This document shows positions 6,226 through 8,986 of a stretch of 8,986 nucleotides of DNA, one piece after another. The notes below the pieces were generated by a model, which was not told where the DNA came from, did no database searches, and saw only the letters and a program-made list of their open reading frames with translations. How positions within the stretch are numbered: the stretch's first letter is position 1; each line of letters starts with the position of its first letter. Source of the stretch: Deltaproteobacteria bacterium (GTDB lineage: Bacteria; Bdellovibrionota; UBA1018; UBA923). The stretch is taken from assembly GCA_016194725.1 (NCBI GenBank), contig JACQAW010000132.1, forward strand, positions 1-8,986, given 5' to 3'. The position numbers and the translations under genes were made by a program.

Positions 6226-7244
6226 TTCTTGCCTTCGACCCAGTTTTCGGTTTTTGCCACGTGTTTCTCTTCTACCTTGAGTCCGTCGGACTTTTCAAAG
6301 CCAAAGCTGGCATTATGCAGGCCGTTCAAGAATTCCTGAATTTCCATCGCGCGCCGGCCCTCGGGTTGCACGCGCAAAAGCTCGATCCAGCCGTCGCCGC
6401 ATTTTACCCAAAGGCCGCCTGCAAGCGTGAAAATGTCGCCGGCGGCACCGCCAGCCGGAGCGCCCTCGACGTTGGAATGAAACCTGGCTTTCAAAATTTT
6501 CAGCGTGCCCCGGGTGGAACGGCCAAAGGTTCCCGGCCACGGATCGAAGGCGCGAATCTGGGCCAGGATTTCGTGGCCTGGCTTGTCCCAGTAGATGAGC
6601 CCGTGCTCTTTTTTGATCAGCGGCGCAAAGGTGACCAGCGATTCGTCCTGCTCTTTTTCAGTTTGCTTGCCCTCGCGCAGCTGCTCGAGTGTTTCCACGA
6701 TGAGCGCGCCCCCCATGTTCGCAAGCGCGTCGTGCAGCTCGGCTGCCGTCATTTCGTCGGTGATAGGCGTGCTTTTTTGCAGCAAAACCGGGCCCGCGTC
6801 CATTTTGGGAACCAGCTTCATGGTCGAGACGCCCGATTCCCGCTCACCCTTCCAGATTGCGTACTGAATCGGCGCGGCTCCGCGATACTTGGGCAACAAA
6901 GAGGAATGCACGTTGATGCAGCCCAGTCTTGGCGTATTGAGGATGGCGCGGCTCAGAAACTGCGCATAAGCCACGACGATCACGACGTCGGCCATCAGAT
7001 CCGCAAGCTTGCGTTTTTCATCGGCGTCGTTGACGTTTTCGGGCTGTAAAACGGTCAGCCCCAGCTCCAGGGCCACGATTTTTATCGGGGGCTCGGTTAC
7101 TTTTTGGCCGCGGCCTGCGGGCCGGTCAGGCTGGGTGTAGACGCGCAGTATATTGACCAAATCGGGGCGCGCGGCCAGGGCCCGCAATGAGGGAACAGCA
7201 AAATCCGGAGTACCCATGAAAACAATGCGTAGCGGTCCTGCCAT
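6222..7244 (-). CDS. fmt: Methionyl-tRNA formyltransferase
   Basis: A 340-aa enzyme that transfers a formyl group from 10-formyltetrahydrofolate to initiator Met-tRNA. The N-terminal formyltransferase domain shows RIVFMGTPDFAVPSL (6-20), QPDRPAGRG (38-46) and the catalytic set Asn111, His113 (CINVHSSLLP) and Asp149 (PKMDAGPVLL), matching the family Asn/His/Asp triad; KYRGAAPIQYAI lies between. The C-terminal OB-like tRNA-binding domain follows from about 210 (AFDPWPGTF at ~233-241). The protein is somewhat longer than the ~315 aa common in enterobacteria, with a charged tail of ~25 residues after the FLNG segment. The start is supported by GGAG at 7253-7256. It follows def by 2 bp, a very common def-fmt pairing in which one protein adds the formyl group and the other removes it. 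Confidence 0.97.
   Translation of the reverse strand: MAGPLRIVFMGTPDFAVPSLRALAARPDLVNILRVYTQPDRPAGRGQKVTEPPIKIVALELGLTVLQPENVNDADEKRKLADLMADVVIVVAYAQFLSRAILNTPRLGCINVHSSLLPKYRGAAPIQYAIWKGERESGVSTMKLVPKMDAGPVLLQKSTPITDEMTAAELHDALANMGGALIVETLEQLREGKQTEKEQDESLVTFAPLIKKEHGLIYWDKPGHEILAQIRAFDPWPGTFGRSTRGTLKILKARFHSNVEGAPAGGAAGDIFTLAGGLWVKCGDGWIELLRVQPEGRRAMEIQEFLNGLHNASFGFEKSDGLKVEEKHVAKTENWVEGKK
6232..6235 (-). promoter_or_regulatory. Ribosome-binding site of rpe
   Basis: AAGG on the minus strand, 6 nt before the rpe ATG and inside the end of fmt. It supports the start at 6225 in addition to the ATGA overlap. Confidence 0.6.
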
Positions 7245-7246
7245 GC

Positions 7247-7828
7247 TCAGAGCTCCACATGAAAGCGCGAGCGCTCGAATTCCGAGCCGCGCTCCTTTTT
7301 GATTTTTCCCTTGATAAGACCGCGCTTGGCGATACTCAAGCGATCGATGAAAAGCTTACCATCAAGATGATCGATTTCATGCTGAATCGCGATGGCGAGC
7401 AGCCCCTGCGCTTCAAGCGAATGCTCTTTTCCGGCAAGGTCCTGGTATTTCACCGAGAGCTTCTCGAAGCGCTTCACTTCCTCTGAAAAGCCGGGAACGG
7501 AAAGGCAGCCTTCTTTAAACAGAACCTCGACGCTTTTTTTCACGATCACCGGATTTACGAAAATACGCGGGTTTTGATTCACGGGACGACGAAGGCTGTC
7601 ATCGTCGGCGTCGTCCTGGTCACCTTCGATGTGGTAGTCCACGTCAATGACGGCAATTCGCTGGAGCACACCAATTTGATTCGCGGCAAGTCCCACACCG
7701 GGTGCATCATACATGGTTTCGAACATGTCTACCGACAGTTTTTCAAGCGCTGCGTCAAATGATTCAACCTCTTCGGCGCGCTGCTTTAAAACCGGGTTCG
7801 GAAATGTGACGATCTTTAGGATAGCCAT
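7247..7828 (-). CDS. def: Peptide deformylase
   Basis: A 193-aa metalloenzyme that removes the N-formyl group from new proteins. The three family motifs are intact: GVGLAANQ (44-51), EGCLS with metal ligand Cys108, and QHEIDH with His150, Glu151 and His154. The frame stays open upstream to 7984 within lptG, but the ATG at 7826-7828 gives the standard N-terminus (AILKIVTFPNPVLKQRAEEV), and the extension has no family similarity, so the shorter start is used. The lptG stop is 8 bp upstream. No strong Shine-Dalgarno is seen, so translation may depend on readthrough from lptG. An acidic insertion of about 15-20 residues (GDQDDADDDSLRRPV, ~69-83) sits between the VIDV strand and the VNP strand, making the protein longer than the E. 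coli enzyme. Confidence 0.96.
   Translation of the reverse strand: MAILKIVTFPNPVLKQRAEEVESFDAALEKLSVDMFETMYDAPGVGLAANQIGVLQRIAVIDVDYHIEGDQDDADDDSLRRPVNQNPRIFVNPVIVKKSVEVLFKEGCLSVPGFSEEVKRFEKLSVKYQDLAGKEHSLEAQGLLAIAIQHEIDHLDGKLFIDRLSIAKRGLIKGKIKKERGSEFERSRFHVEL
7253..7256 (-). promoter_or_regulatory. Ribosome-binding site of fmt
   Basis: GGAG on the minus strand (within GTGGAG), 8 nt before the fmt ATG and formed by the final codons of def. It fixes the fmt start and implies coupling with def. Confidence 0.7.
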
Positions 7829-7836
7829 GAGATTAT

Positions 7837-8922
7837 TTAAGCCGTTCGTCCCTTCAAAACAAGCACTATTGCCGCGGCAAAGAACAATGCACAGGGGCCC
7901 CAAACTGCTGCCCAGGGCGTAAAAGCTCCGGATTTGCCCAGGGACAGACTCAGGCTGAAAAGCAGCCAATAGCTCCCTATCCAACCGATGCAGATTGCCA
8001 GATCTTTACCCAGCCCGCCCTGCCGTTTGGGCCTGACCGAAAACGGAATTGCGAGCAAGCCCATGATCAAAGGTATGAAGGACACGGCGATGCGCGAATG
8101 GAAGTCGACCTCATAGTTCTTGGTGTTCAGGCCAGCCTCTTTATTGCGTTTGATAAACGTGCGCAGCTCTTTAAGGCGCAGGGTGTCCACCTGGTGCTCG
8201 ATTTCGAGGAAGTCTTTCGGTGTTTCGGGAAGGGTGAGGCGTTTTTCGCCAAAATGCTTGCTGAGCGGAAACGACTGCCCTTCGGGAAAAACCGTGAGCA
8301 TGCCGTCGCGCAGGTTCCACTCGTTTTTACCGCCGTCGTAGTGCGCGGTTTCGGCCTCGATATGCTGCACGAGATGAAAACGATTATCGAAAAAATAGAT
8401 GCCGATGCCATGAATCGTGCTGGTGGCGTTGTCGTACACGCGCAGGTTGTAGATGTAGTTCTTGCTGCGGTACCAGATCTTGCTGGTTTTGATATCGACC
8501 GTGAAATCCTGCCGTTTCATGATCTGCTTCCAGTAGAAAGACGTTCGTTTACGCGCCATGGGCGGCACGACCCGGTCATAAGTAACCAGGGTCAGGCAGC
8601 ATGAGATGAAGATGGCGCCAAAGATGAGCAGCGACACGTGCCCGAGCCCGATGCCGCTGGCATGAATGGCCGTCAGCTCGTTTTTTCGGTTCAGCGTCGA
8701 CAGGGTTACCGCCGTTGCCAGCATCGCTGACGGAGGCACCATTTGGCAGATAATCATGGGAATCTGAAAGGCGCCGTATTTAAACAGCACCAAGGGGGTG
8801 ACGTCGGCATCCCAGACACCGCGCAGGTAATCGGCTATGAAGAACACCGCGGTCAGCACCGCCAGTGCAATCACGAAATTACGGACGAACTCCGAAAGGA
8901 TGTAACGATCCAGTATGCGCAT
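7837..8922 (-). CDS. lptG: LPS export ABC transporter permease, LptG/LptF (YjgP/YjgQ) family
   Basis: A 361-aa inner-membrane permease with the family layout: an N-terminal ILDRYILSEFVRNF segment, three predicted membrane helices (about 14-34, 49-76, 96-118), a large periplasmic beta-rich domain (~135-255), and three more helices (about 275-296, 306-328, 335-356). The cytoplasmic loop RKNELTAIHASGI (79-91) is the conserved segment that contacts the LptB ATPase. With LptB, LptF and LptC it would pull lipopolysaccharide from the inner membrane toward the LptA bridge. LptF and LptG are homologous; the length and N-terminus fit LptG better, but this is not certain. The ATG at 8920-8922 has only a weak purine-rich ribosome-binding site (GAAAGAG). 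It is the first complete gene of the leftward run lptG-def-fmt-rpe-hutH. Confidence 0.9.
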   Translation of the reverse strand: MRILDRYILSEFVRNFVIALAVLTAVFFIADYLRGVWDADVTPLVLFKYGAFQIPMIICQMVPPSAMLATAVTLSTLNRKNELTAIHASGIGLGHVSLLIFGAIFISCCLTLVTYDRVVPPMARKRTSFYWKQIMKRQDFTVDIKTSKIWYRSKNYIYNLRVYDNATSTIHGIGIYFFDNRFHLVQHIEAETAHYDGGKNEWNLRDGMLTVFPEGQSFPLSKHFGEKRLTLPETPKDFLEIEHQVDTLRLKELRTFIKRNKEAGLNTKNYEVDFHSRIAVSFIPLIMGLLAIPFSVRPKRQGGLGKDLAICIGWIGSYWLLFSLSLSLGKSGAFTPWAAVWGPCALFFAAAIVLVLKGRTA

Positions 8923-8934
8923 ATGCTCTTTCAG

Positions 8935-8986
8935 CTAATATGATACCTCAGACGGATCGTTGACCGCATCACGTATCTGCGTTATC
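8935..8986 (-). CDS. Possible C-terminal tail of an upstream gene (partial)
   Basis: On the minus strand one frame is open from the right window edge to a TAG at 8935-8937 and encodes ITQIRDAVNDPSEVSY. It reads like a plausible soluble protein tail and ends 12 bp before the lptG start, consistent with an upstream gene in the same operon (lptF is one candidate by custom, but the tail is not recognisable as such). Both other minus frames are closed early here. Sixteen codons are too few to identify a family, and it could be non-coding. Confidence 0.4.
   Translation of the reverse strand, partial: ITQIRDAVNDPSEVSY

Noticed and set aside
7829..7984. N-terminal extension of peptide deformylase by 52 residues
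   Set aside because: It overlaps the end of lptG, shows no family similarity, and the ATG at 7828 gives the standard deformylase N-terminus.
1..8986. tRNA, rRNA, riboswitch or clear intrinsic terminator
   Set aside because: Gene ends are packed or overlapping, and I found no GC-rich hairpin followed by a T run and no tRNA-like or rRNA sequence by eye.

Overview
The window comes from a Gram-negative bacterium. It carries a LptG-type lipopolysaccharide exporter subunit, and the DNA is moderately GC-rich with densely packed genes. No rRNA, tRNA or phage gene allows closer placement. A link to a deltaproteobacterial or Bdellovibrionota-like lineage, or another environmental Gram-negative phylum, is only a guess from overall gene style.

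Read along the minus strand (right to left), the layout is: a 16-codon tail of an unknown gene at the right edge; lptG; def (peptide deformylase); fmt (methionyl-tRNA formyltransferase); rpe (ribulose-phosphate 3-epimerase); hutH (histidine ammonia-lyase); a ~600 bp island bounded by inverted repeats that holds one plus-strand XRE-type HTH gene; then hutU (urocanase) and hutI (imidazolonepropionase). At the left edge a plus-strand PAP2/Aur1-like membrane phosphatase gene, cut by the window, runs convergently into hutI and overlaps its end by 47 bp.

lptG, def, fmt, rpe and hutH are separated by 8 bp, 2 bp and two 4-bp ATGA overlaps, so they look like one transcription unit. It joins envelope biogenesis, translation initiation and pentose-phosphate metabolism to the first step of histidine breakdown. 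HutH, HutU and HutI together convert histidine to urocanate, then imidazolonepropionate, then N-formiminoglutamate. The gene for the last step (hutG, hutF or a formiminotransferase) and the usual regulators hutC and hutP are not in the window.

Three things stand out. HutH has Ala-Cys-Gly where the family normally has the Ala-Ser-Gly triad that forms the MIO cofactor. A perfect 31-bp inverted repeat containing TTTGGAC heptamers flanks the HTH gene that splits hutH from hutUI, so this looks like a small mobile or repeat-borne insertion that may have become a local regulator. hutH is translationally coupled to rpe. Apart from the repeat-bounded island, the genes belong to well-known families, and I see no complete undescribed multi-gene system.
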